Of a DNA stretch of 64,000 nucleotides, positions 11,821 to 25,700 are shown one piece after another. The notes under the pieces are model-generated. The model made no database searches. It was given only the letters and a program-made list of their open reading frames with translations, and was not told the origin of the DNA. The DNA is from Trileptium ribeirensis (taxonomy: Eukaryota; Nematoda; Enoplea; Enoplida; Thoracostomopsidae), in the NCBI GenBank assembly GCA_030248225.1, contig JASANE010021273.1, positions 1 to 64,000 on the forward strand. Direction: 5' to 3'. The position numbers were made by a program, and so were the translations under genes. Within the stretch, counting starts at the first letter, position 1. Each line of letters begins with the position of its first letter.

Positions 11821-12127
11821 GCTTTTCGATAAGGAGAATCCCCGACAAGTTTTCTACAAAACAGGTTTATCCGAAAATACATGGCAAAACAAAGCGTAAC
11901 TCGAAGCAGCGTTGCTTTTCCAGCAGCAGCATATCGCCAAGGACGAGACATCTAGTGAAAAGAAAGCGGATTTGATATCGCTTGCTAGTGGCCCTATACC
12001 GGTGATACCAGCGCGTTATAGAGAATTCTATGAGCAGATTCCAAGCGACGATATTGTACGTGATGCTATCCCTGCTCCAGCACATGACGAGAAGTGGGAG
12101 GAGAAATACCAATTATTTGGTTTTTAA
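11821..12127 (+). pseudogene. Unidentified terminal exon with an in-frame TAA
   Basis: An acceptor CCTTTAG at 11814-11820 opens a frame starting LFDKENPRQVFYKTG. It meets TAA at 11897-11899, then continues in the same frame for 76 codons to a second TAA at 12125-12127. The part after the first stop has protein-like composition: a helical, Gln- and Lys-rich start (LLFQQQHIAKDETSSEKK), then a Pro- and acid-rich tail ending EEKYQLFGF. This looks like the C-terminus of a small, possibly mitochondrial or structural, protein, but I do not recognise the family. Both arms share the stop, so it precedes the duplication or any shared error. It could be a true truncation or a pseudogene. A 28-base intron spanning the stop would be too short for an animal gene. 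Confidence 0.4.
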
Positions 12128-13539
12128 TTATATTAATTTTTCGAAACTGACTAATTTCGTTTTATCACAATTTTCGCGTGATAATTGGTCTATTATTCAT
12201 GTTTCTTACATGACACGAAACAGTCTTCTTTTAATTATATGGTTTTTTAATTTTCTTTGTTTTAATTAGTCATCTTGGTTCACGTTTTGATTATCATACT
12301 GGAGCATTCTGACTTTTACTTGAACGCCGGCTAACGTAAAGACGTTTGAGGATTCACGTAGATCACAAGAGGATGAGGCATGCCTAAAGCATGGCGCAGC
12401 CCCGTGCAGTGCGAAAGTTCAGTGATCATAGTGGTTTAATTTTGAGTAACCGGCTTCTTTAAAGACCATAACATAACAAAACGCAAATTTTTCTTTATAT
12501 GAAATGCCGAAATATGGCTTCGGTTCTTATCCTAAAATTATCGACCATAATACAATGTTCCTTCCTGAAAAGTTAGATTACATTGGAGTTCTTTGTTTCG
12601 TTAGCTGTAGACAATCCTGTAATGACAGAAAAGCTCAAGTCTACTCTGTCTAGCTATGAAACAGCCGATTCTGATCATTTGAATGTTATTAATTTGCACT
12701 ACTTTGCGGTAATAATCGTCCTTTCTTTTGCCTTATTTGATGCAAATATACAATTGTTGGAACTTTTTTGTCATAACTGGCTTTGACAAAAAATGGAGTT
12801 GAGCGGTTTTGGTTCCAATGCGACGATATATACGTAACAGTAACCTGCTTTTTAGCGTAGATACTCAAAGCTAGAAGATTGAATCGTTTTCGGTGATTTA
12901 TGTGCACTATAAAATATGTTCGACCTAGCGCATACTTTTCGAGTTTGTAATAGTTCCTGTTGAATCTTGTCAAATTATATCAAATCTTAATCAGTCACTG
13001 GCTTGAAAAAATTATAAGCCCAGGCTGTATGAAGTCCCCGAAGACAATTACAAGTCTACGCGCTCACCCTGTATAAATTTTGCAGATATATACAACGTTT
13101 ATTTTTACAAGTGCAACGAAATAACAGCAACATAATCATGTGTACATACATCATGAAGTAATTTTATTCACTGATGAGATCCAAGGTTGTGCACGGGAGA
13201 TTCATATGGATTTGGGCCATTTTCAGAATGTCCTCTGTCCCAGGCACTATACATTTCATTAATGCCCGATACTCAGTTTAAATGTGTATATTCAGAAATA
13301 CCTCCCGAAATGTTTACAAACAAACAAAAATTTGCACAGATAAGCCAAAATAAAATGTGTCAGTTATTTACATATTCCAAAAACTCGTACAATTAACTGA
13401 AACTTTGAAAATTCAGAAAAAAATTGAGTTAAATTTGCTAAAATTGCTTAGCTTAGCCTGTGATTCAATTTGACTTAGTCTGAGTGACACATGGCCCAGA
13501 GTTTGTCTGCCTACACGTGCGCCAATCGCTCACCTTAGG

Positions 13540-13645
13540 ACGTTCCTTAAGAAGCCGAGTAACGGCTCCAACGGCGTACGCTGTTTACTTAAATGGAGTC
13601 GTGGTTCGATTCCTGGCATCGACTTAAGTTTGTCAAACATTGCAT
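13540..13645 (+). repeat. tRNA-derived SINE-like segment
   Basis: It contains GTGGTTCGATTCCTGGC, a good B-box match, after a GTACGCTGTTTACTTAAATGG stretch. It shares its 3' tail with the segment near 11500. Acceptor and T stems do not pair well, so it is not called as a tRNA gene. The mirror copy is at about 2395-2500. Confidence 0.42.
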
Positions 13646-13945
13646 ACATAAGTTAATTAACAGGTTAATTAAAGGACTTTTACGAAAAATGACGAAGTAA
13701 CTTAAAATTGTTTTTAATTTTAAAATGAAAATGTAAGCCGAAAGCGCCAGCACAAAATTTTCGAACGACAATGCACTGATTATTGTAGTGCAACATAACA
13801 ACAGTGCAATATAGGGTCCACGATTCTGACATGGTATTTCAATGCTTAAAACCCATGTTATATATTTACCATTATATCCGTCAGAAACGACCGCTGTTCG
13901 CAAAATGTGAATGTTGAACGTAGTGGTGTTATATCTGCTATGTCG

Positions 13946-14025
13946 GGCTGGACAGTTAGGATGGTAGAACACCAGCGTGCTGATCCAAAGGCAGAAGATC
14001 GTTTGTTCGAATCCCTCCCCAGCCA
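13946..14025 (+). repeat. tRNA-like segment
   Basis: An 80-base unit starts GGCTGG and ends CCAGCC, giving a plausible acceptor stem. A GTT/AAC D-stem follows, a loop contains TCCAAA, and GTTCGAATCCC matches the B box. The anticodon and T stems pair poorly. It resembles a degenerate tRNA (the loop could hold CCA or CAA) or the head of a SINE. The left-arm mirror is at 2019-2098. Confidence 0.45.
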
Positions 14026-14427
14026 AGCCTTTCAGCATCTGCTTTTCATATCCGTCCTGGTAAAACAAATAACTCTAAACCCATATCGAAAATTATCGGT
14101 ATAACAGGTATAATATAACTACGCAATATGTTTACTCCGAAGTACAAACACTTTGTTCCTTGCTGTTGCTACAAAGAAGTAATGACGCACGTAAAGTGCA
14201 GAAATGTACTATCCATGTATTTATTACCCTAACAGTCAAGTCCAAATGTTATAATAATAATCTATCTCCATCATTAGCGTCGAGGGAAAGCCAGCTTTTC
14301 ACACAAACAGAATAAGTATATACGTAGTTTAAAATATTCGACGTACATTTTCTGGCAAAATTTTTTACCATTAAGTACAAACGCGTTGGAACACAAACTA
14401 GTAGGTATTCGCTAATTGACAGTTTGT

Positions 14428-14517
14428 TCACACTGGAATGTTATATATGTTGAGACTTTTGTCGTCTGACACCGAGGCTAGTCGAGAGCCGTTCGGGTTA
14501 AATCGGACTCCCCATAC
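14428..14517 (-). CDS. WDR61: WDR61 exon 10 (terminal)
   Basis: Acceptor TTTTTTCAG. It encodes [19 protein letters not shown] then [10 protein letters not shown], and stops at TGA 14428-14430. An apparently identical inverted copy lies at 1525-1614. Confidence 0.96.
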   Translation of the reverse strand, partial: VWGVRFNPNGSRLASVSDDKSLNIYNIPV

Positions 14518-17500
14518 CTGAAAAAATCATAACAAGGCAAGTAACATAACGCACGAAACGTGCGGTAAAATGAAGGGTACGTTTTTTGTGAAATAGCTAC
14601 AATACAGTCACGACCAAAGTGCAAAATATTTCATCAAAACTTCGATCAATTAAGATTAAACGAAATTTCGATCATTTGAGAATACACTTAGTTTTGCCGG
14701 GACTGTAGTTTATCTCTGCGTCCGAAAACACCTGGTCCAAAATTTTGGGTGCATGAAATGAAATGACGTATTTCACACGAGGTAATTTTAAAATGGGGCT
14801 ACGCAACTACTATTAAACACCATTGAGCATGAGCTATTTGCGCATTAACCTTCATTTTTAACATCGTCTCGCCATTAACAGTCAAAACTTACGGATAAAA
14901 ATAAATAGGACGCACAGCACGAAGAAACGTAAACGCAATCGAGCATTAGAGCTGTTTTACAAACGAAGGTGAATTCAAACTATCGTTGTCATGTTTATAA
15001 ACGAACATTTTAATATACGTTCATCTTTTGCTAACGTATTTTTGTCCGCGACTGATAAATAGTCGATGTTAAAAGATACATTCGAGTGAATTCGATATAT
15101 TATGAACAGAAACCAGCAAAAGACCAATACAGCACGGCGAAATAACACTGAATTCTACAAAATAAGAAAAATGTACTATGAGTCAGCTCAGCGATAATTA
15201 ACATTAACCGCAAATCACTCTTTGTATATTCAAAAAATCCAGACAAGCAATAACTTGCACAGTATACCATACACCTGCGAGTGATATATTTATGAACAAT
15301 CAACTAATTTGCACACCACTGTTGTATATATATTTTACCGGCACAAAACCCAGATTCACTCACTCGGTAGTGATTGACAGTTTATAACCTTAATACTCAC
15401 CTGATCTGTGTGGTCGTTAAACGTATGAGCCAGTTCTTTCATATTCATATCCCATATGCGAACCGTGTTGTCGGCAGACCTACAAAAGCTGATTCATGAA
15501 GGTAAAACAGTTTTTGCCTTCCCACTTATCAAAAACTAGTCGATAAGCGCCGATCCTTTCGACCACCTTGAACTGACATGCTACGTTAATTTGAAAAATA
15601 TAGGATACTATAAATCCAATTAAAATTTCTAACAATTCCTATAATTGAGCATTATATGATATACTAAAAAATCCAATTAAAATTTCTAACTCCTATAATT
15701 AAGCATTATATGATATACTAAAATAGTTAGTTAGTTCGCATCATTTAATACACACTTATCTGAATCTCCAAGCTTCATGTGTGTCTGCACAGATTATGAA
15801 ATTGGCAATATTCGTACCCAGTCTGAACCGTATAACACTGATAGAACCACTCTTGTATAATACCTGGCTTCGCAATAACTGAATGAAGTTTAGCAGCACG
15901 ACACCCAAAAAATTTCAAGGAAAATTTTGCACAAAAATCAAGCCGATTTGAGCTCATTTATTTACTATAATGCATCAGCAAAATTAACTGCTAATTGAGC
16001 GTTCAGCATCTGTGTTTTCAGGAGCATTAGTCGCGAAAAACATTAATGCTCACACAAAAATTCGTTCTCAAATAGAATTTTATTGAAATATATTAGAAAA
16101 CGTGATCGAACAACTCGGTCGGTTGAAGAGCGACAGTCAATTTTGCCGAGTACTGTCGCTGGCAGAATGCTACAAATTAGGCATCAATGGTTGAACGGCT
16201 TGCGAAAACCGATCAGGCCTTTAGTTTCGTCAGATATATACTGCTCATATCATACATTTAGCCAAAATTGATCTCATAAACTAGTGAAGCTCGCTTGTGA
16301 GCCAGAATTCGAATGGTGAGAACAATCCCCCGAAGTCACTGTTGTAGAAACACACACAAAGCCTACACACAGTACGCAGGTGCAGCATTATATAAACCGT
16401 GAGTGATGAGTCATAGTTACGCCCGCCTCTTTTGATAGCCAACGTATGCAGTAGACAAAACATCATACAACGAGTACAAAAACAATAAGCTAACAATTAG
16501 TAATTCAATAAAACGCTAAATTGACCGTGAAAAGAACGTTAAAGAATTCAAACCGACACTTGAGAAAAATTTCATTTTTCATACCAAGTATAAAGCAGAA
16601 GTGTGAAAAATATTTGCCACACAATATGTTTGACACTCGCAATGAGCTTGTTGTCCCAGAAAACCACATATAATACACTAAAAGCAACAAAAAACACACA
16701 TTTAGGTGCATTTCCCACGACTTTTCACCAAATATGAAATTTGGCGCCAACTATAAGCTTATAGACTCAGATTGGGAAGTAGTTAAAAAACTTGTTATAT
16801 ATATCATTGGAAAGCTCTGGTAAAGCTACATGGAATAGGCTTATTAGTTTGCGGATACCTCGTTTACTTATTGAGAAAAGTCGCAAAAACTGGAGGGGTG
16901 CCCGAAAAATGGGCCAAAATGACGTCATTTTGCCCCATAACTTTTCCCATGGGTAAAAATCCAAAAATCGGGCTCCGTCACTACACCTAAATTGATCATT
17001 GAGGGTCGAATCCAACCGTTATCGAGATCCAGGTGCGACAGATACACACAGACAGGACCTCCTCAACCCCCCTCCAGAACCAAAATTGAAAATTCTCATT
17101 CCACTCGCCTTCGCTCGCTCATTCCACTCGAATTCAACTAGCAACTCGCAAGCAAGGATGAAACCGAGCGAGCGTGGTTTCATTTTTATGTTACCATCTC
17201 GTTTAATTACCTGTAACAGGCTGTGTTTGATATGTATACTTCCCATAAACCTCCTGAATCCACTGAAAATCCTACAACCTGGTCGACCCTAAACCAATGA
17301 AAACCTCTGAAAAAACATAAGGTACTCGTGCTGGACTCTAGATCATCAAAGCATCGTATTCAGCCAACTGGAAAACCTGTATAGACAGTTCTTGATGACC
17401 TGTAGGCAATACATAACGAAACAGCTGAAGACAGACTATATTGTGGAAATCGGGTTCACTGACCCTAAAAGGAATGAAAGCGTCTGACAAGGCATAAGAT

Positions 17501-20500
17501 ACTCGTGCTCGACCCTAGATAACCAAACCTTCGTATTCAGCATACCGGAAAATCTATACACACAATAATTCTTGATGACCCGTATGCAAAATGTAACCAA
17601 ATAACAGAAGACAGACTATATTCTGGAAATTTGAGTTCATTAACACTAAACCCATTGAAGACACATGGAAAAGCTTGAAATATGAACACTGGACTCAAGA
17701 TAATCAAATCATTGTATTCAGCTTTCAGAAAAAGCTATGTATAAACCAATCTTGATACCCTGCTCGCAATACATGACCAAACAAATGAAAAGGGATTGTG
17801 TTTCGAAAATTGCGGTCGTCGATTGTAAAACCCTCGAAACACCTTGAAAAGCTATAATATAGTCAAATTAGACTCTAGATAGCAAAGCCATCGTATCCAG
17901 CGCTCTTGATAACCTAATAGGCCCTCAGTGCAAGGTACAAACACGCAATAACGTGCCGAAAATTGAAGAATCGCTATATCTGGCAAAGGGTCGACGAACC
18001 ATATTCGGCCCCACAGCGGCACATGGAGTGGTCCCACAAAAAGTCTTGCTCAGCAAAGTGGTAGACCTCAATGTGCAATTTTCGATGCGAAACCTGCTTC
18101 GGGAGATATAAACTGTGAAGCACAGGTACATGTCTTTCCAGGTTTGGCGAAGACCCAAAAAATTCCTATTTTTGCCATTTTGACCACGATGGTGGGCCGG
18201 AGCTGTTCGCATTCAACTAAAAGCACATCCTCGCCACTTTTGCTATTGAATAAAAAATTACCTAAATCCAGCCATTAGAAGATCAGGCATAAACAAGCCA
18301 AAAAACAAAGAAATTTTCGCCATTTTCCCCCAGCGCCCACAATGGAAACTCCGCTGGCTCCGTTGCAATAATGTACTTCCTTATTATAACAACACCTATT
18401 CAGTGGATACATGCGTAAACATTATTCCGTCAGATCTCTGGGTATATAGCAAGAGTAAACGCTACACGTCAAATGTCTCACCACAGCTTAAGTTCTGGCT
18501 ACTCAGTAGCCCAAATAATGACAGACGGGTCAATTATCAAATAATTTGCCGGTAAATTATTAGAGTGCTACCAACTTGACATATTTTTCATCTCTTCTTT
18601 GATAAAAACAAGCCTGTTTCTTACCCGGATGCAAGATATCGACCATCCGGCGAAACTGATAACGATAGTACCCACGACGTGTGACCCGGCATTGAACCAA
18701 CCAGTGAAACTGCGGATGAACTGAAACACGTAAATCTACCAAAAGCTTTATCGTGTGTATAAATACTTTCTTAAAACATGAAAACGTAATACCAACAATA
18801 ATTATTTTAACATTATCATTCGAAAAAACTGTACGTCAATGTGTCTTCTATAGATTTTGTGTAAGTCAGCATATATTTTTACAAAAATTATCAGCTAAAA
18901 ATACAGTTGTTTTGTTTCAAGTTTACACTGATAATAATCTTAAATTTGACCAAAATTCCATTTAACTCCCTAAAACTAATTAATGTAATTGGCCAATGTG
19001 TCCAATTAAAAAACATGTTGGATCCTATTTAAGGTAAGAAAATAATACGTATCATGATAGCGGTCCATTAGGGTTAAGTGGCTATATCATAAGAGTCGGA
19101 CCCCCAAAAATTTTTTAAACCTCTGGGGGACCCACCCTCGCAATTATAGCACATAAATTACGAAGATTTTAAGCATTGGTAAAATTATGAGGATAAACCA
19201 GGGAGTCTGAAGAAAATTTTTGGTTACCCCCTAGTGGCCTGAATCGGTACCATGTGCCTATCCCCTAAGCCGAAAACCTTTGATACCGTTGGGTATAATG
19301 TTTTTAAACATAGCACGGTATCATTTAACATAATTGGTTTTATACACAATTTAGTTGAAATTGAATTGAAATTTCAACTGCTTTCGATTTGCACTGCATT
19401 TATTTTGGCCCGAAATGTACAAATGCAAAGCTAAAAAGTACAAAGATGATAACTATCATGTCCGATAAAACACAACAAGCAAGGCGTTTTTGTATGCTTA
19501 AAGAGTAACTGTTGAACTGCTAACATCATAGTATAACACACAAGCCACATTGGGCTTCCAACTCACAGCCCCATTGGTTTCATGTGTTTTATACTTAAGC
19601 TGATCCTCCAAACGACCCTATCAGGCATGAGGAATAGCCGATAAATGGTTAGTACGACGCTGAAGATCATCAAAACCGCCGACTCCACAGGAGATACGCA
19701 AGGCAGTCCAGTCACTGCACAAAAGAAAGACTGTTGGTGTACATGGGATACCGCCAGAAAAGCTAAAAATACGGTGGTGATACGATGTCTTACGACAAAT
19801 ATTCACCACAATATTGAGCAAAAATATAATCTCAGACTGTTGGCGAAGAGCCATCAAAATACTGTTGTTTAAGAAAGCAGATCGAATGAACTGCAGAAGC
19901 TATTGTGGCGTTTTTTGTTAAGTACTGGCCTCAAAATGCCATAAGCCGTCATAATGAGCCGTTTCAAGTCCACGCTCCATAATCTCACGAAGAAGAACCA
20001 AATTGGTTTTCGTCCAGGAGAGGCTGCATAGGCCATATATCCGCGCTGCGTCTAATATTAGTATATAGTCACAGTCATGAGCTCAGGCAACCTACTATCG
20101 TTACCTTAGATTTTAAACAGAATTGGGCTCAGTGGATAGAAACACTCTTTATAGCATTATTGGCGATGGAATTCGTAGGAAAATGCTCGATATTATAAAA
20201 CAATTGTATGTGCGGTTAAGCAGTGTAGTTAAAGTCCAGGACAACCACTCTTCATCATAACAAATTATGACAGTCGCACGGCAAGGGATCAGTATTGTCA
20301 CCGGTGCTATGCAATTTAGTCTTCCATTGGGTACTGAATTTTTGTGTCCAGGAATCGCCTACAGGAGTTAGCTTTGCAACAGCGCAAGGCTATAAAAAGA
20401 AATTTCGATTGTGCAGGTGATATAAGACGCCGGAATACATGCAACATTTGACTGTCTACATAAGCATTGCAGTCGGGTCGGTCTAAAGCGAAAGTATTGT

Positions 20501-22661
20501 CATGTTGTTGTGCAGTCGTCCCTCGAATCTCTGTGGGTCGCGTCAATACGCAGAACGTTGACAGGGTATGCTACCTTGGTTCCGTTTTAATCTAGTCCGG
20601 ATGTTCTTGCAGGGATGTTTCGAACACATTCGCTGCAGCATCATCTGCGTTTGCATTAAGTTTCATGGCTGAGGCACGCTTCAAACTGCGCACCTTGGTT
20701 ATCTGGAAATGGAACATTTCGCAGCCAGTTACAGCGATGCGCCAACGATGGTTGGATCATGCAACCCATGCGGACATCCGGTTCAAAAAACGGATCATGG
20801 TGGCAGATACATCACCAAGTTGGAAACGACCACATGGACTAGCTCTGAAAATTTGGAAGCGTTCAGTACTGAAGGAGATGGAGCCCTGTTCACAGACGTA
20901 CCATGGAGACGGTGGCCTTTGCAGGTCATTGCCGGGCACATATCGCACCGATAGCAGCAGTGAATCAAACGGGTTCTGGCCCCCTACAGATAAGGGGACA
21001 GGTGAATACTTAAGCTACTCGGCTAACACTAGCAATATCGAAATATAAGATATTATTACATGAATATAATGTCCGATCTGCATCTCACAACAAACGAATA
21101 ACATAAATTCACGTAAATGTAACGCTAACGTGTCAGTTATTCCGAAGAACAAAAACGTCACCATTATGTGGTATTTAAGAGATAATCATACGTCAACTAC
21201 ATTGCACTGGCTTCTCCAACCTACATAAATTATACCTGGGGGTCCACAGAACTGAGAAGACCTAAAAATACGCCGTTAAACTAAGGGATCACTAATTAAA
21301 TACTATAACTGTCAGAAGACATTAAATATGTGTAATTAAACGACTGACTGCATTGTCCATATGATTATCTATATGTAACAAAGGAAATTTAAGCTATTTT
21401 GGCCCCGAAGAGAAAAATCTAGCGATATATCAGCAAGAATAGAGAAAAATTTCGCTTTATTTAAAATTTCATTTTAGCTTCAAAAAGAAAAATTCGTTAA
21501 TTTGTAGTCACGCGGAAAGGTACCTTGGGGCGGGAACTGGAGGTAAGCCAAAATCTAACTAGGGGCATGAATTGGTGGAGCGTGATATACCTGTCCCTCC
21601 CCCTTTTGCAGTATCCAGTTGCAACGCACACATGATCCTTACATGTCGTGTACTTTAATATATTTGTCATCGGAAGCGCTAATAATACAACGACTGTCGG
21701 TTGTATAGACGAGGCTTCGAATTGGCAAAGCATGACCTGGAAAATAAAACAATGTACAGCGCTTTATTACCTTAGATCATGAACGTACAACAATTATTCC
21801 AGAATCCCTTGATAACGTAAAGTTTATGAGTGAAGACTAAAAAGAGTGTTAACCAATCGAACATATATTATGTAATTTTATTTTATAGACGTAAATAAGT
21901 TCTAGAAAAGACTATATTGGGAAGACGCCTATCACGAACATAATCAACAACTTGCTTTTTGACGTTTCCCACAGTATTAACAAGAACGGTGTTATGAAAC
22001 GAAATTCCACTAATTTAAATGGACCGCCGGGCTGGCTGGCTTAAGTTATATATATATATATATGTGTACAGACGACACAATGTCGATTTCAGTGGTGGTT
22101 CCCACCGTTTAGAATACACCATAGCCGTTTCTTAAACACCGCCTTTAATCATTATTTCAACAATAGTGAGTCACATAAAATCCTAATAATAGTAACTAAA
22201 AATAATAACTCACGGAAAAACCTATCGTTGTCGTTCCTACCGTAGACAGCCTCATGTCCTATTTCCAACACAAGCAAACGATATTCTTTGTAGTTCAGTG
22301 TTCACCAAAGCGAGTTTATATAAAACCACTCCCTTGGCTCAACCAGTTTCGCCGAAAAAACAATCAAACACAACAGTCAAAAAATTCTAGCATATATGAT
22401 TCTAGAACATATTAAATACTAGTATCTCGCATGCTACGGTGAAACTGAGCGATCGTCGTAGTTTCATTTATGTTGTTATTTTGTGTAATGTCCTGCAGTA
22501 GACTGCGTTCGATGCAATACCCTAAAATCTCAAGAACCCTGAATCCGGTGAATCCATAGAAACTTATCGATCCTAACCCCATCAAAAACAACTGAAAACG
22601 TAAGAAGTATTCGTGCTAGTCGCTAGATAACTAAACCATGGTATTCAGCGTACCAAAAAAC

Positions 22662-22749
<88 letters not shown>

Positions 22750-25700
22750 TTAAGTATAAAGCCAGTATAAAACTATTGAAGCCAAATTATATTTCAGAAA
22801 TTGCGTGTACTAACCCTAAACCCATTACAAACCTCTTGAAATGCGTGAAAGATTCGTGCTGGTCTCTACATAACTAAACCTTCGTATTCAACATACCGAA
22901 AGCCCTATATAGACCATTTTAACGCCTTCTACGCAATACACAACCAAACTACTCAAGACAGACCACGTTCTATAAATAGAATTCAATGACACTAAACATT
23001 TTGGAAACCTATGAAAAGGCATGAAATATATACTTGCTGGACTCTAGATATCCAAATCGTTGTATTCAACGTTCAGAAAAACCAATATATACAGACAATT
23101 CTGGGATGCCCTGTATGCAGTGCGTTACCAAACAAATGAAAACAGACATCTTAAAAATCGTGTTCCTTGACCGCAAAACCCCATAAAAGGTATAATATAA
23201 TCAAGTTGGGCACCAGATAACAAAACTACCGTATTCAATGTGCTTGATAACCTAATAGACATTCGTTGTAAGATAAAAACACGCAATAACGTGCCGAAAT
23301 TTGAAAAATCTATATTTTTGACAAAAAAGAGTCGACGAAGAATAGTCGGGCCCACAACGATCCAGACAGTGTTCCCACAAAAATTGACGTTCATCAAAGT
23401 TGTTGTTCCCGACAAGATGATTCTGCTCTCCTACTTGCGATGCGAAGTTTGTGTAGTGAGATATGGGATGACAAATACTGCTACCCGTATGGCCAGATTT
23501 ACACAGAACACTAAAAACCATTTTTAGCCATTTTGACCCGGAGCTGTTCGCGTTCAATTAAAGGACATATCATCATCACTATCGAATAAAAAAATTTTAT
23601 CCAAACCTGTCTTAAGACGAGTTGTGAAGGGCAGAAACAAACAAAAAGGAATTTCCAAATTTTCACGAATTTTCCCCCTAGCCCACTCAGCGGAAACTCC
23701 GCTTGCTTCGAAACTCGGTTTCAAATTTTTAACTCCTGAGTAAAAACAGTATTACCTACAGCGGGAATGCAGTAAAATGGGGTAAAAAGGGCTAAAAATT
23801 TGTTACATACATTACTATTAAACACAGTTTCGTAAAAATACCATGGAAAACAGCCAAATCCAAAACAATAATCAGTTAAACATCTTCAAACACTACCTTC
23901 CATTGTATGCAACAAACTCCCAGTAGCCACGTCAAAAATGTATATAATTCCTTCGACTGACGCAGACGCAAGGTACTTTCCATCTGGACTCTGAAACGTA
24001 AAAAATCTCTCAAACTAAAAGTTTTCCTTTAAGTAAAGAGGCATTATATAACTTATAATAGCATTGAGCAACTTCTATAAAACAATTATAGTACGTATTA
24101 AGACTTTAATAAAATACAAAATAACTAAATCCTACAATTTGTTGCAGAAACAACTAATTACACAGTGCAATGAGTGGATGCAGAACAGGTGCGGCTAATC
24201 TATGTTCACTGCTTAATCTGAGGTTCCATGTTGGACTTTCTGAGCTAGACCGTTAGACCCCAAACATGAAACACAAAAGCAATGCACCCAACAATAGGGG
24301 TGCATTGTTTCTAACAAAACAATTTAAGGATGATATATCGGCTATTTTTTGATTATTTTTTTAAGTTATACGATCTCTATTACTTAATACTATCATCAAA
24401 ACGACGGGAAACGGAAACGTAAAAATAGTATACTTGTTGAACTATCAAGGTCACTAATTCATTTAGTGATGGCGTAGACGCACAAAAAGAATTTTTGTAC
24501 ACTCTAGCGCTATTCGAGAAAATTCTGTTCGCTGTTCTAGTTTTGTGTCAACAATTGCGGAAAGACTATCACAAACGACCAACAGCATTAGAACCAATAT
24601 TGGGAATATTATAAATTGGCTTCTTACGACCGTGTCAACTCAGAACACGGCATTATGCTAGTGATTACTAGCAAGCTAGCGTTCGTAGCGGCATCGTCAC
24701 CAAAGAGTCTGCCGTCTTCAAAGTCTGATTAAACGTTTGTCGAATTTAAACAACGTGATTAATAATAGATTTCAAAAGATTTGTATTCTGATACCGTTTG
24801 AAAGTTTCCCATGGCTTATTTCGCTAGCTATAAAGTGGGATAAATTTTATGCAATACGCGTCAGAAATGATCGTCACCTTTACAGAGAACGAACATCGAG
24901 CGAGCAGCAATCATTTCTGGCTGGCACTGTATTGTGCTGTTAACAATCTTAACTAGCTGTGTTACACATGAATCAATATGTCTTTCCGTGTCAGAATTTC
25001 CAATTAAATTCCGAGGCATATTATTAAATATTATTAGCTTCGTGTATATTATTGAACCATGCACAGCAACATTAGTTCGTTATTTGCACTGGTTGCCAAA
25101 TCTAAACTGTGTCCAGAAACGTACACCGAACAAATGCGAAAAAAATCAAGCTATGACTTTTATTAATACACAATGTACGGCTGTAGCACATCCTGTTTAA
25201 TGATTAGCCAAGAATAAAAATTAACTTACGCTGGTGATAAGGTGTATCACAGTACACAATGTCGACTTACATAGGCTAAACTAAGCGTAAATTTTCCGTT
25301 CGGATCGAGACTCGCCTCGCGTTCTTGCGTTTCGATGCTGTAGATGTTGACTCGACCGTTGTGTGCACCGGTAGCAAACTGCTTCTCGCTCGGTGACAAC
25401 GCTACTGTCCACGCGTCAACTAGAATATAATCATTATGAAACGGAAATCTAAACAAATACCATTGAAAATTTTAGCAGAAAAATCCCAAGTGCTATTCCC
25501 ATAAGTGGAAAACTAGAAAACTAAAAATGGACAACCCTGGTTTTAACCTTTCAACGACAGCTATACAACAGCTATTACTATAAGAAGAGACGAACGTTAA
25601 GACCAAATTAGCTTTTGCAAATCGGAAGGACATAGAGGCCGTGGCATTTTATAATTTTTCAATTGCCCGATAAAAACGAATATACCTTGGCAATACTCTG

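Larger units (their letters stand above)
8137..16026. repeat. Right arm of the giant palindrome
   Basis: Inverted copy of 1-7830. This arm is continuous with the rest of WDR61 and carries that gene's working exons 9 and 10. It is therefore likely to be the original orientation of the locus. It ends inside WDR61 intron 8. Two GC-only insertions that are absent from the left arm break the phosphatase exon at about 9311-9330 and 9533-9583. The end coordinate is approximate because the similarity fades gradually. Confidence 0.93.

Noticed and set aside
11897..11899. Stop-codon reassignment (TAA read as Gln)
   Set aside because: The same exon appears to end at a TAA, and WDR61 shows standard code use. 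One site is not evidence.
13946..14025. True tRNA gene
   Set aside because: Anticodon and T stems have too many mismatches despite good ends and B box.
21497..21733. 78-codon minus-strand frame
   Set aside because: Overlaps WDR61 exon 7 in the wrong frame; the homologous frame is the shorter one between splice sites.
22638..22877. Open frame of alternating Tyr-Ile
   Set aside because: It is the translation of a TA microsatellite.
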